A model generated the notes under the pieces. That model was not told where the DNA came from and searched no databases. It saw nothing but the letters and a program-made list of their open reading frames with translations. Shown here in pieces: positions 43,500 to 51,882 of a DNA stretch of 64,000 nucleotides. How positions within the stretch are numbered: the first letter of the stretch is position 1; the number at the start of each line of letters is the position of its first letter. The DNA lies in assembly GCA_050015495.1 (NCBI GenBank), contig JBEKBH010000009.1, positions 65,572-129,571 of the forward strand, read 5' to 3'. A program made the translations under genes and the position numbers. Source of the stretch: Palsa-1439 sp050015495. GTDB lineage: Bacteria; Verrucomicrobiota; Verrucomicrobiia; Palsa-1439.

Positions 43500-43889
43500 T
43501 CAACTGCGGCGCGGCTCGTGGAGCGCGGATTCGACGTGTTTGGCGACGAAATCGATCATCATCGGGTCGGACATCATCGGCGGACTGAGTTCGTAGGTGA
43601 CGCCGGGGAATTTCTTGAGTGTCTGCTCGAAGATGAACGGGATGTCTTCGCGCAGGTGCGAGCCGGGGACGAGAAAGAATGCGTACCCGAAAATGTGGTT
43701 GGCGCCGCGGGCGATGAGTTTCTTGATGGCGACGGGGATGGGCGGTTTGCCAAGTTCCATGAAGCACGGCTCGATGAGGTCGTAACCGAGGCGTGCTCTC
43801 ACTTGGTCGACGAGTTTGACCATGATCTCGTTGCCTTCCTTGAGGCGGGAGCCGTGGGTGAAAATGAGCACGCCTGTTTTCCGTTGCAT
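43500..43889 (-). CDS. cbiX: CbiX/SirB-type chelatase
   Basis: 129 residues, the single-domain (small) chelatase size. Catalytic His in LIFTHGSRLKEGN at the N-terminus and the second His in VPGSHLREDIPF. Inserts Co2+ or Fe2+ into sirohydrochlorin in cobalamin or siroheme synthesis. Divergent from the HemQ-family gene with 39 bases between the starts, so the two tetrapyrrole genes probably share a control region. No other cobalamin gene is near. Confidence 0.88.
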   Translation of the reverse strand: MQRKTGVLIFTHGSRLKEGNEIMVKLVDQVRARLGYDLIEPCFMELGKPPIPVAIKKLIARGANHIFGYAFFLVPGSHLREDIPFIFEQTLKKFPGVTYELSPPMMSDPMMIDFVAKHVESALHEPRRS

Positions 43890-43928
43890 CGCGAGGCCAG
43901 TATAGCATTATATGGAGTAGGGGCAACC

Positions 43929-44624
43929 ATGAGTGACGAGATCAAACGGCAGTACGTGAACTACCTGTTTTTCAAGGTCGATCCGGCGTGGCGGCGGCTG
44001 TCGCGCGAGGAACGGGACCGCGGCAAGAGCGAATTCGAGGGCGTGGTGAAAGACTGGAAGGGGCGCGCGCTGCTGATTCCGTTCAGCACGGTCGGGACGC
44101 GGGCGGACACGGATTTCCTGCTGTGGCGGATCAGCGAGCGGCTGGAAGATTTCACGGAAATGAGCACGCAGTTGCTCAACACCAGCCTCGGCAAATGGTG
44201 TCACACGCCCTACAGCTACCTGGGCATGACCAAACGCTCGATGTACGTGGACCATCACGAACACGAAGGCAGCGAAGGCCGCCGCGGGCGCGTGGTGCCG
44301 GGACAGAACAAGTACATCTTCGTGTACCCGTTCTGGAAGACCAGCGACTGGTATCTGCTGCCGAAGGAAGAACGCCAGCGGATGATGAACGTCCACATCG
44401 AGACGGGCCACCGGTACCCGAGCATCAAGATCAACACGATTTACTGTTTTGGACTCGATGATCCCGAGTTCGTCGTCGCGTTCGAGGGGGACAAGCCGGA
44501 GGATTTCATCGATCTCGTCATGGAAATGCGCGAGCACGAGGTCCGCAAGTACACATTGCGCGACACCCCGATTTTCACCTGTATCCGCGGCAGCATCAGC
44601 GAGGTGCTCGGCGCGCTCGGATGA
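43929..44624 (+). CDS. hemQ: HemQ-family heme protein (chlorite-dismutase-like)
   Basis: 231 residues from ATG at 43929. Family blocks: YVNYLFFKVDPAWRRL at the start, FVYPFWKTSDWYLL (the YP..K...WY motif), and NVHIETGHRYPSIKINTIYCFGLDDPEFVVAFE with the proximal heme His. Lacks a clear chlorite-dismutase Arg, and the HemQ-type assignment is by overall pattern. HemQ decarboxylates coproheme to heme in the coproporphyrin-dependent pathway. Overlaps the next gene by ATGA. Confidence 0.85.
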   Translation: MSDEIKRQYVNYLFFKVDPAWRRLSREERDRGKSEFEGVVKDWKGRALLIPFSTVGTRADTDFLLWRISERLEDFTEMSTQLLNTSLGKWCHTPYSYLGMTKRSMYVDHHEHEGSEGRRGRVVPGQNKYIFVYPFWKTSDWYLLPKEERQRMMNVHIETGHRYPSIKINTIYCFGLDDPEFVVAFEGDKPEDFIDLVMEMREHEVRKYTLRDTPIFTCIRGSISEVLGALG

Positions 44625-45406
44625 GACGAGCGCTCCTGCTGCTGTTGGCGGCGCCGCTCCCGTGCGTTCTGGCCCAGGAGCCGCAAGACGACCAACGTCT
44701 CCCCGAAGAACTGGCCATCGCGCGTTCGGTCGTGATTCAGGACGCGGATGAGTTGGAAAATACCGCCACGGTTCGATACGCGAAGTCGCAACCGACCGAG
44801 AATTACGCCGCCGAGGCGGAACTCGAATACGGTTTGACGGACCGCTGGGAAATCGACGCCGAAGCGCCATACGAGTTCCTTCGGCCCAGGAACAAGCCGG
44901 GCGCCGATGGTGTCGGTGATGTCGAAACCGCGGTGCGGTACGGAGCGATTCCCGTCGGACAAGGACCGGTCGCGCTAACAGCCGGGCTCGGACTCGGGAT
45001 TCCCACGGGCGACCGCACGCGCGATCTCGGCGAGGGACGGCTCACGTTGGAACCGTTTTTCACGGCGAGCACCTGGGTGAGACGATGCAACGTGCAGGTC
45101 AACGGCGGATGGACGCGCGCGATCACCAATTCCGGCCAAGAACCCCGCGATGATTTCGAGTACAACGTGGTGATCCTGTACCCGGTGAAACGGTGGTATG
45201 TCGGCTTGGAAGGCAACGGTGACTCGACCAGCGCGGTGACCACCTATTACGTGACGCCCGAACTGATCTGGAGGCCAATGAAAAGCCTGGAGTTGCTGGT
45301 CGCGGCGCCGTTGGGGGTCACACGTGAATCGGCCGATTATGGGGTGATCGGTGAGGTGTCGCTGGAACTGGAGAGTGTCACACATCGCGGCACGGACAAG
45401 GATTAG
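44621..45406 (+). CDS. Outer-membrane beta-barrel-like protein
   Basis: 261 residues. Signal peptide (MRRALLLLLAAPLPCVLAQ) then alternating strands rich in aromatic and charged residues (AAEAELEYGLTDRWEIDAEAPYEFL, GLGLGIPTGDRT) as in the transporter/phenol-MetA-like barrels. C-terminus lacks a clear terminal Phe. Coupled to hemQ by a four-base overlap; why a barrel accompanies a heme enzyme is unknown. An inverted repeat GCGTTCGG/CCGAACACGC follows the stop. Confidence 0.7.
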   Translation: MRRALLLLLAAPLPCVLAQEPQDDQRLPEELAIARSVVIQDADELENTATVRYAKSQPTENYAAEAELEYGLTDRWEIDAEAPYEFLRPRNKPGADGVGDVETAVRYGAIPVGQGPVALTAGLGLGIPTGDRTRDLGEGRLTLEPFFTASTWVRRCNVQVNGGWTRAITNSGQEPRDDFEYNVVILYPVKRWYVGLEGNGDSTSAVTTYYVTPELIWRPMKSLELLVAAPLGVTRESADYGVIGEVSLELESVTHRGTDKD

Positions 45407-45550
45407 GCGTTCGGCACTCTCATTCCTGCAACCGAACACGCGCCGAGCGCATCCAAAACGCAAGTCATCCGGAAATTGTGGGGTTGATCGAGGTTTGTGG
45501 TGGATTTTTCGCGAGGGTTCTGGTAGAAAATCGACGGCGAGTAGGTGGTC

Positions 45551-46300
45551 ATGGTCATCAGTATCATCATTCCTACCTTGAACGAGGAGGGCAGCCTCCC
45601 CGTGACGTTGCGTCAGTTGGCGAGCCATCCGGACGTTGAATTGATTGTCGTCGATGGCGGATCGGTGGATCGGACTTGCGAACTGGCCCAGGGGTTCACA
45701 CCTTACGTCTTCCGCGCGCTGCCGAACCGCGCCAGGCAGATGAACATCGGCGCCCGCCACGCGACAGGTGACATACTCCTGTTCCTGTACGCGGACACCT
45801 TTTTGTTGCCCGGCGCCCTGGAAGAAATCCAGCGACGGATCATCGGGGACGGGGCGGTGGGCGGCGCGTTTGATTTGCATATCGATTCGCGGCGTCACCT
45901 GTGCAAGCTCGTGGCACGGGCGGCCAGCCGCCGGTCGCGCTGGTTGCGGCTGCCGTACGGCGACCAGGGGATTTTCGTCTGGCGGCAGGTGTTCGAGGCG
46001 CTGGGCGGGTTCCCGGAAATTCCGATCATGGAAGACGTTTCGTTCTCGCGCCGACTGCGCCGCGCGGGACGGCTGACGTTTATCCGCTCGGGACTGGTCA
46101 GTAGTGGCCGCCGGTGGAACGCCAATGGCGTCGTGCGGACCACGCTGGTGAGGTGGTGGGTGACGTTGCTGTTCCTGCTGCGGGTTCCCCCGCGGCAAAT
46201 CCGCCACATTTATGACAGTTGGCTGGTGCCGGGCAAGCCACCGCGCAACAAGAGCGCGTTATTTCCGTCCAACCAAAAGAGCCTGCAAGAGCGAAGGTAG
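45551..46300 (+). CDS. Family 2 glycosyltransferase
   Basis: 249 residues. GT-A fold: ISIIIPTLNEEGSLP, ELIVVDGGSVDRT, NRARQMNIGARHATGDILLFLYADT (DXD region as ADT), DQGIFVWR and MEDVSFSRRLRR. This pattern matches the short TIGR04283-type glycosyltransferases. One membrane-proximal hydrophobic segment near the C-terminus (WWVTLLFLLRVP). ATG at 45551; a GTG two codons upstream also fits. Acceptor unknown; no obvious partner. Confidence 0.9.
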   Translation: MVISIIIPTLNEEGSLPVTLRQLASHPDVELIVVDGGSVDRTCELAQGFTPYVFRALPNRARQMNIGARHATGDILLFLYADTFLLPGALEEIQRRIIGDGAVGGAFDLHIDSRRHLCKLVARAASRRSRWLRLPYGDQGIFVWRQVFEALGGFPEIPIMEDVSFSRRLRRAGRLTFIRSGLVSSGRRWNANGVVRTTLVRWWVTLLFLLRVPPRQIRHIYDSWLVPGKPPRNKSALFPSNQKSLQERR

Positions 46301-46320
46301 TCCTGACAAGACGGACGCTG

Positions 46321-46397
46321 GTGTAGCGGCGCTTCTGCGAAGCGTCCGATTTCTGATCCAACAAACTTTCCGCGCTTCACAGAAGCGCGGCTACAAC
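46321..46397. repeat. Head-to-head hairpin repeat pair with GTGTAGC/GCTACAAC tails
   Basis: Reversed GTGTAGCGG + CGCTTC-TGC-GAAGCG (46321-46344) and forward CGCGCTTC-ACA-GAAGCGCG + GCTACAAC (46371-46397). Lies between convergent genes. Confidence 0.65.
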
Positions 46398-46416
46398 GTC
46401 ACCGGGTGGTTCGTTA

Positions 46417-47436
46417 TCAATGCTGGTTGATCACGTCGATCAGGGAGCGCAACCGCCCGAAATTGGTGCGATTGAACGGGAAGACGATCCGGTGCAGTTC
46501 CTTCAGTTCGGGCTCGTTGTCCTCTTCGGGGAGCGGGCCGGACGCGCGGAATTGTCCGCCGTTGAGGCAGATGTCCGAGAAACGGGCGTTGAGCGTGCGC
46601 AGCAGGTTCTCCGTGGCGGGATACTTGACCCGCACGACGAGCGCGTCCTTCACGTACCGGCAGGATTGGTAGTTGCTGTAGAACTGCGTGATTTCCGCGC
46701 AGGCTTCCTCGACGTCGTCGGTGACCTTGAACAGCGCGAGGTCTTCCTTGCTGACGAGCGCCTCATCGAGGAGCTGGTCCTCGACGAACCGCCACCACGT
46801 CTTCCAATAGTTGCCGCGCGGGCGGTCGACGAACACCAGCGGTTTGGGCTGGCTCTTGCCCGTCTGCATCAGCGTGAGCGCCTCGAACCCTTCGTCATGC
46901 GTGCCGAATCCGCCGGGGAACAACACGATGGCGTCGCTCTCCTTGATGAAGCAGAGTTTGCGGGTGAAGAAGTACTTGAAATTGATCAGCTTGCGGTCGC
47001 CGGCGATCTCGAGGTTCGGTTCCTGCTCGAACGGCAGGCGGATGTTGAGCCCGAAACTGTTGTCGCGGCCCGCGCCGCGTTGGGAGGCGCCCATGATGCC
47101 TTCCCCGCCGCCGGTGATGACCATGAACCCGCGCTCGACGATGGCTTTGCCGAAGGCGACGGCCTGCTGGTACTCCGGCGCGTCGGGCTTGGTGCGGGCC
47201 GAGCCGAAGACGGTGACTTTGCGCCGGCCGCGGAACGGCGCGAAGATCTTCGAGGAATAGCGCAACTCCTTGAGCGTGGAGGTGATGACCTTCATGTCGA
47301 GGCGGTCGGCCTTGTCGTCGATGAGCCGTAGCGCGGTCTCGATGATGTCCTCGACGAGGTCGTCGTTTTGGTAGCCGCCGCCGTGTTGCTGGATGAGCTG
47401 CTGGATGAGAGACAGGTCCTTGTTGGACTGGGACAT
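46417..47436 (-). CDS. LOG-family protein (Rossmann-fold nucleotide-binding)
   Basis: 339 residues from ATG at 47436 with AAGGAA upstream. Motifs: FGSARTKPDAPEYQQA, VITGGGEGIMGASQRGA and FPGGFGTHDEGFEAL, the PGGxGTxxE loop of cytokinin riboside 5'-monophosphate phosphoribohydrolases. Longer than plant-type LOG (about 200 residues); the extra N-terminal helical region (LLQQ..DDLVEDIIETALRLI) and C-terminal extension mark the large bacterial subgroup. Activity probably on nucleoside monophosphates; unproven. Confidence 0.85.
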   Translation of the reverse strand: MSQSNKDLSLIQQLIQQHGGGYQNDDLVEDIIETALRLIDDKADRLDMKVITSTLKELRYSSKIFAPFRGRRKVTVFGSARTKPDAPEYQQAVAFGKAIVERGFMVITGGGEGIMGASQRGAGRDNSFGLNIRLPFEQEPNLEIAGDRKLINFKYFFTRKLCFIKESDAIVLFPGGFGTHDEGFEALTLMQTGKSQPKPLVFVDRPRGNYWKTWWRFVEDQLLDEALVSKEDLALFKVTDDVEEACAEITQFYSNYQSCRYVKDALVVRVKYPATENLLRTLNARFSDICLNGGQFRASGPLPEEDNEPELKELHRIVFPFNRTNFGRLRSLIDVINQH

Positions 47437-47808
47437 AATGCTTCCTTGGTTGTGTTGGGCGGGGAGCACTGCTTGAGTCGAGCTTCGAACCATTGGTGAG
47501 TCGAGGGCCGACTACAGCGTTGCGCCCCGCGCATGTTTATTTCTGTTGGCAATGAAGTGTACTCCCTCATGGCGGCATGTAAAGGTTTTTTTGGACGGTG
47601 GCCGGCAAAACGGCTTGCGGGGCCGTAATTAAAACCTCTGGGCAACAACCCTCACCCTGACCCTCTCCCTTCGGCGAAGGGAGAGGGGAATCTCCTCGCC
47701 CCGCTCGCGGGGAGAGGATTAAGGTGAGGGGCAATTATGCGCAAAGCCGAACACTTTTAATTGCATCCGGCTTGCGGCAAGGGGCTGACTCGTGTAGACG
47801 AGCGCGGT
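47437..47808. other. Gene-free stretch with composite repeat
   Basis: 370 bases with no gene. The 5' part is upstream of the LOG gene; the rest holds the cruciform repeat at 47649-47730 and a short AT-rich stretch before the cupin start. Confidence 0.5.
47649..47730. repeat. Composite cruciform repeat (CCCTCACC ... GGTGAGGG)
   Basis: Outer arms CCCTCACC (47649-47656) and GGTGAGGG (47723-47730) enclose two hairpins: CCCTCTCCCTT-CGGCG-AAGGGAGAGGG (47661-47687, perfect) and TCCTCGCCCC/GGGGAGAGGA (47693-47718, one mismatch). Together they can form a three-way junction. Diverged or partial copies: 14416, 21628, 51841. Confidence 0.75.
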
Positions 47809-48312
47809 GTGACTGCGGACGAGATCATCGCGCGGCTGAACCTAAAACGCCATCCGAAGGAGGGCGGTTTCTATTCGGAGACTTACCGCGCGGACGAGAC
47901 GATTCCCGCAGGCGTCCTGCCGGCGCGCTATCCGAGCCAGCGGTCGGTCAGCACGTGCATTTACTATTTGCTCACGACGGGAACCTTTTCCGCCATCCAT
48001 CGACTGCAGAGCGACGAGATTTTTCATTTCTACCTCGGCGATCCCGTCGAGATGCTGCAACTTTCTCCTGACGGCAAGGGTCGGACGGTGGTACTCGGCA
48101 CCGATTTACGGTCGGGCATGATGCCGCAGGTCGTCGTCCCGCGCGGCGTATGGCAGGGGTCGCGGCTGGTGGCGGGCGGGACGTTTGCGTTGCTCGGCTG
48201 CACCGTCGCGCCCGGTTTCGATTTTGCCGATTACGAGCACGGGCGGAGGGACGAGTTGTTGGCGGTCTACCCGGAGTTTCGGGAGAAAATCGTCGCACTG
48301 ACAAGCGAGTGA
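47809..48312 (+). CDS. DUF985 cupin protein
   Basis: 167 residues from GTG at 47809; an in-frame TTG at 47761 would add 16 residues. The cupin pattern is visible: LNLKRHPKEGGFYSETYRA, STCIYYLLTTGTFSAIHRLQSDEIFHFYLGDP, and VPRGVWQGSRL...ALLGCTVAPGFDFADYE. DUF985 proteins include sugar-binding cupins and plant homologues of unclear role. No operon partner; the sirtuin gene follows 43 bases later. Confidence 0.82.
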   Translation: MTADEIIARLNLKRHPKEGGFYSETYRADETIPAGVLPARYPSQRSVSTCIYYLLTTGTFSAIHRLQSDEIFHFYLGDPVEMLQLSPDGKGRTVVLGTDLRSGMMPQVVVPRGVWQGSRLVAGGTFALLGCTVAPGFDFADYEHGRRDELLAVYPEFREKIVALTSE

Positions 48313-48355
48313 GGCGGCCATCGTGTTTGAAGCGGGGTTGCGATAGGCTTGGAAC

Positions 48356-49117
48356 GTGCAAAGGCCATCGATCATTTCTGAGTCCTTGGTGGACGCCTTG
48401 CGGGAGGCGCGGGCGGTGGTGGTGTTGACGGGAGCGGGTGTGTCGGCGGAGAGCGGGATACCGACGTTCCGCGATGCGATGGACGGGTTGTGGGCGAAAT
48501 TCGATCCGCACGAGCTGGCGTCGCCCGAAGGGTTTGAACGCGATCCCAAGACGGTGACGCGTTGGTACGACTGGCGGCGGGAGAAATGCGCGGCGGCGAA
48601 GCCGAACGCGGCGCACCTGGCTTTGGCGAGGCTGGAGAACCATCTGGCAGCGCAACAACGGGCGTTTACGCTGCTCACGCAGAATGTGGATCGGCTTCAT
48701 CAGGCTGCCGGCAGCCGCAACGTCGTCGAATTGCACGGGACGATCTGGGTCTGGCGCTGCACGCGGTGCGGCATCGAACGCGAGGAACGCGGCGTACCAT
48801 TCAAAGAATATCCGCCGCGGTGCGCGTGCGGGGGAGCGCGGCGACCGGCGGTGGTGTGGTTCGGCGAGATGCTGCCCGAGGACGCGATGCAACAGGCGGG
48901 CGACGCATTGGAGGCGTGTGATTTGTTTTTCTCGATTGGCACGAGTGCGGTGGTCGAGCCGGCGGCGAGTTTCATCCATCACGCGCGGCGTCGTGGCGCG
49001 AAGACGGTGGAGATCAATCGCGAGCCCACGCCGATTACGCCGGTCGTGGACTGGTCATTGCCCGGAAAAGCGGGAGAAATACTTCCCGAAGTGGTCCGGC
49101 TGGCGTTTGGGATTTGA
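48356..49117 (+). CDS. Sir2-family NAD-dependent protein deacylase (CobB type)
   Basis: 253 residues; GTG start at 48356. NAD-binding GAGVSAESGIPTFRD near residue 26, TQNVDRLHQAAGSRNVVELHG with catalytic His near 126, zinc ligands CTRCG and CACG, and the acceptor loop VWFGEMLPEDAM. Class III sirtuin by the Ala-Tyr-Arg region (here WYDWRREKCAAAKPN, lacking the clear Tyr-Arg pair of desuccinylases), so deacetylase rather than desuccinylase is more likely. Follows the DUF985 gene by 43 bases. Confidence 0.9.
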   Translation: MQRPSIISESLVDALREARAVVVLTGAGVSAESGIPTFRDAMDGLWAKFDPHELASPEGFERDPKTVTRWYDWRREKCAAAKPNAAHLALARLENHLAAQQRAFTLLTQNVDRLHQAAGSRNVVELHGTIWVWRCTRCGIEREERGVPFKEYPPRCACGGARRPAVVWFGEMLPEDAMQQAGDALEACDLFFSIGTSAVVEPAASFIHHARRRGAKTVEINREPTPITPVVDWSLPGKAGEILPEVVRLAFGI

Positions 49118-49171
49118 GGGGCGCACCGGCTCGGAGATTCACCACGAGGTCACGAAGCACACGAAGGTGGC

Positions 49172-49196
49172 TGTAGGCCGCGTGCCCCCACGCGGC
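49172..49196 (-). repeat. Hairpin repeat with TGTAG (CTACA) tail, reversed
   Basis: TGTAG then GCCGCGTG-CCCC-CACGCGGC (49177-49196), the same stem family as the hairpin at 12803. Lies just past the sirtuin gene, between convergent genes. Confidence 0.6.
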
Positions 49197-49226
49197 GTTG
49201 CCTCTTGACCATACACAAGGCGCGGG

Positions 49227-50114
49227 CTAGCGCAGGGCGCCGGTTTGGCGGAGATTACGGACGATCTGCATTGTGGCCGTGCTTTTGTTGAGCGTGTAGA
49301 AGTGCAGACCATCGACGTTGGCGGCGAGGAGTTCGCGGCACTGGCGCGTGGACCAGTCGACGCCGTAGCGCAGGACGGCTTCGGGATCGTGGGCGATCAG
49401 GTTGAGGTCGATGCGCATTTTTTCCGGGATGCCCGCGCCGCACATCGCGGTGAATTTTTTCATCTGGGCGACGTTGGTGACGGGCATGATGCCGGCGATG
49501 ATGGGGACGGTGATGCCGATGTCCCGGCAGCGGGTGACGAAGCGGAAGAAATCGGCGTTGTCGAAGTAGAGCTGGGTGATGACGAAATCGGCGCCGGCAT
49601 CGACCTTGGCCTTGAGGCGGCGACGGTCGGTATCGAAGTCGGGCGCTTCGGGATGTTTTTCGGGATAGCCGGCGCACCCGAGACTGAATTTCTCCGCGAA
49701 ATGCTTGCGCAGGTGGCGAATCAGATCGACGGCGTTCTTGAAATCGGGGAACCAACCTTCGGGCGGTTCGGGCAGGTTTGTGGGCCGGTCGCCGCGCAGG
49801 GCGAGGACGTTCTCGATGCCGCGCGCGGCGAAATTTTCGAGGGTGCCATCGATGTCCTTCAACGTCTGACCGACGCAGGTAAAATGGGCCATCGCTTCGA
49901 GTTTGAATTGCTCCTTGATCTTGAGCGTGACCTCGAGCGTGCGGGCGCGCGTGCTGCCGCCGGCACCGTAGGTGCACGTGGCGAAGGACGGATGCAACTC
50001 GTGCAGGTGCGCGAGCGTATCGAGGAGGTTCGCCATCGCCTCGTCGGTCTTCGGCGGAAAGAACTCGAACGAGACCGTCGGCCGCGTCGTCTTGAGGATA
50101 TCGCTGATTTTCAC
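49227..50114 (-). CDS. metF: 5,10-Methylenetetrahydrofolate reductase
   Basis: 295 residues, GTG start. TIM-barrel FAD enzyme: SFEFFPPKTDEAM at the start (catalytic Glu), ATCTYGAGGSTR, HFTCVGQT, LALRGDRP, FVITQLYFDNADFFRF and VPIIAGIMPV. Reduces 5,10-methylene-THF to 5-methyl-THF for methionine synthesis. The 130-base gap to the next (divergent) gene holds a perfect inverted repeat at 50157-50179 that overlaps a TTGACG-N18-CATACT promoter on its strand. Confidence 0.95.
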   Translation of the reverse strand: MKISDILKTTRPTVSFEFFPPKTDEAMANLLDTLAHLHELHPSFATCTYGAGGSTRARTLEVTLKIKEQFKLEAMAHFTCVGQTLKDIDGTLENFAARGIENVLALRGDRPTNLPEPPEGWFPDFKNAVDLIRHLRKHFAEKFSLGCAGYPEKHPEAPDFDTDRRRLKAKVDAGADFVITQLYFDNADFFRFVTRCRDIGITVPIIAGIMPVTNVAQMKKFTAMCGAGIPEKMRIDLNLIAHDPEAVLRYGVDWSTRQCRELLAANVDGLHFYTLNKSTATMQIVRNLRQTGALR

Positions 50115-50156
50115 AGGGTTGCTTGTCGAGACAGTATTATGATTTGGGAGTATGCA

Positions 50157-50179
50157 CTTGACGCAAACCAGGCGTCAAG
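50157..50179. promoter_or_regulatory. Inverted repeat in the metF promoter region
   Basis: CTTGACGC-N7-GCGTCAAG, perfect 8-bp arms. The right arm on the minus strand supplies TTGACG, followed 18 bases on by CATACT. A candidate operator for metF and perhaps the divergent small ORF. Confidence 0.5.
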
Positions 50180-50247
50180 CAGGCGTACCGGCAAATGTAC
50201 CGGCTTTCAGATTGCGACGAGCATTCGTGGCGTGATACAACGCCAGC

Positions 50248-50379
50248 ATGAACCGGCTGCTGCTCACCGTCGAAGGGCTGCTCAGCAGCAAGGAGCGACT
50301 CGACACCCCGCCGCAAGCCAATCCGTTTGCGAAGGCAGAGCGGGAGGGCAAGGCGGAGAAGCAGGAGGAGATGCTGTAG
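50248..50379 (+). CDS. Possible 43-residue small protein
   Basis: MNRLLLTVEGLLSSKERLD..., ending in a highly charged KAEREGKAEKQEEML. It ends one base before the ATG of the unknown gene at 50381, and the purine-rich GGAGGAGATG near its end is the next gene's ribosome site. Could be a real coupled leader ORF or the tail of a lost gene; no homologue recognised. Confidence 0.35.
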   Translation: MNRLLLTVEGLLSSKERLDTPPQANPFAKAEREGKAEKQEEML

Positions 50380-50380
50380 A

Positions 50381-51535
50381 ATGGAGAACGACCAGAGCGA
50401 TGACTTTGGCGAGATTTTTTCGGACAGTCCGAAAGATTACAAGTTCCCGCCTCCGGAAATGACATGGAAGTCGCCATGTTATGTGGAGCTTGCGATTCCG
50501 ATTAGTTGCCCGCTCTTCTCGACGAGTGATGGAGGCTCTGCATGGCAAAATGTAGCGTTCGCCTTCCCTGTCGACATTCTGGCTCGGCGAAAAGCAGAAG
50601 ATCAGTTGAGTGAAATGTCTCATGAGGCATTTCAATTGATACGGGGACCGTTTGAGAAGGAATGGGCAAAGATCATTTTCGGGCAGTACGACCTTTTGAA
50701 GCAGAAGTTGGTCGATATCCCTACACTCTTTCGTCCTCCGTTGAAATACGTGCGGCGGTGCGAGTTCAGCGAGGTAGGGTTGTCCACTGCGCTGCGTATG
50801 CAGCCGGACTCGATGGACGTGTACGTTGCTAGAGAAGGGGGACAATACCCGAGTCGTCGACATTTGCGCGTTCATTCGAGCTTGAAAATGCCGCAGAAGG
50901 GCTTTGTGTGGTTCGACCAGCGAATCCCTGAACGGCTTGGAGACGAGGAAATCTGCCTTTGGTTCGAGGCGCTCGTCAGCCGCCTCCCCAAGAGATCCCG
51001 TCCGCTGAACGTTGAGAGTTGGGTGGTCAAACTGGCGGAATACGACGATAGCTTAGTGAGGCAGGAAGCCAGGCGCGGTGAAGAGTGGTTGGAACGTTCC
51101 AAGATTGCAGTCGTCTTCGGGCCGGAGGACGAGCCCGCCAAATCGCATGTAGAGGATTTCTATCGAGACGAAATAACGGCGTTTCGGCTTGGGGCCAACG
51201 TGTTGGAGTTTTTCGCCGAGCAGGAGTTTGATTTCCCTTCAGGAAAGAAGCGAGTTCCCTCGCGGGTGGTCGTTCTCTGCAAAGATGCTGGTGCCGCGAG
51301 AGCAACCCAGCTTTCGATGGAGGACGCCACGAAGGTCTATTTTGGCCTCAGTAAAGATATCTGTGGAATTATCCTCGAATGGAAGGGCCAAGTCTATTCC
51401 ATCGGTGTCGGTGAAGCCACAATACGCCGATACTGCTGCCCGAAAGGAGAACGCCTCTTACTGCCGTCCCCTCCGGGACAAAAGTTCAGGTCCCACGTCA
51501 TTCTAGGCAAGTTGAAGCCGCCTTCGGGATCGTGA
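50381..51535 (+). CDS. Hypothetical protein, 384 residues
   Basis: Not recognised. ATG at 50381 with GGAGGAG upstream. Soluble, mixed alpha/beta, no signal peptide, membrane segment or Cys cluster. The middle has HLRVHSSLKMPQKGFVWFDQR and the C-terminal third IILEWKGQVYSIGVGEATIRRYCC, which look like beta strands of a compact domain. GC content is visibly lower than in flanking genes (for example codons in IIFGQYDLLKQK), suggesting horizontal acquisition. Lies alone between metF and the repeat-rich gap before the DHS-like gene. Confidence 0.6.
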   Translation: MENDQSDDFGEIFSDSPKDYKFPPPEMTWKSPCYVELAIPISCPLFSTSDGGSAWQNVAFAFPVDILARRKAEDQLSEMSHEAFQLIRGPFEKEWAKIIFGQYDLLKQKLVDIPTLFRPPLKYVRRCEFSEVGLSTALRMQPDSMDVYVAREGGQYPSRRHLRVHSSLKMPQKGFVWFDQRIPERLGDEEICLWFEALVSRLPKRSRPLNVESWVVKLAEYDDSLVRQEARRGEEWLERSKIAVVFGPEDEPAKSHVEDFYRDEITAFRLGANVLEFFAEQEFDFPSGKKRVPSRVVVLCKDAGAARATQLSMEDATKVYFGLSKDICGIILEWKGQVYSIGVGEATIRRYCCPKGERLLLPSPPGQKFRSHVILGKLKPPSGS

Positions 51536-51882
51536 AGGAATCAGTCGAAAGGAATCGGTGGTCGCGCGGAAGGCGCTGTCCTGCTGTCGTCTCGCCCTAG
51601 CGGCGTGAATCGCACCCCCGCCATCTCCGGGCCTCCCAAACACGCTTGTTTGAAGAAAGTGTGGTCGTGCCGGGGGCACGGATTTGGCGCGAAGGGGGAC
51701 GGAAACGACAGAGATGCTTCGACCCTTCGACGATGCTCAGGGCAGGCAGGCTCAGCATGACACCGTGAGAGAGGCAAGAAGACTTGGCAGGCAAGACCGG
51801 CGCTCGTAGAGCGCCGCTACAGTTAGGAGGACGGCGCGACCCCTCACCTTAATCCTCTCCCTCAAGGGGCGAGGAGACGCCC
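51536..51882. other. Gene-free repeat mosaic
   Basis: Contains CTTCGACCCTTCGACGATGC-type and CTCAGCATGACA-type repeats (51717-51763), the hairpin GGCGCTC-GTA-GAGCGCC + GCTACA (51799-51821) and a half-copy of the CCCTCACC composite repeat (51838-51880) that abuts the stop of the DHS-like gene. Confidence 0.55.

Noticed and set aside
50185..50205. Second regulatory repeat at 50185-50205 (GTACCGGC twice)
   Set aside because: It is a short direct repeat separated by AAAT; it does not form a stem and could be chance.
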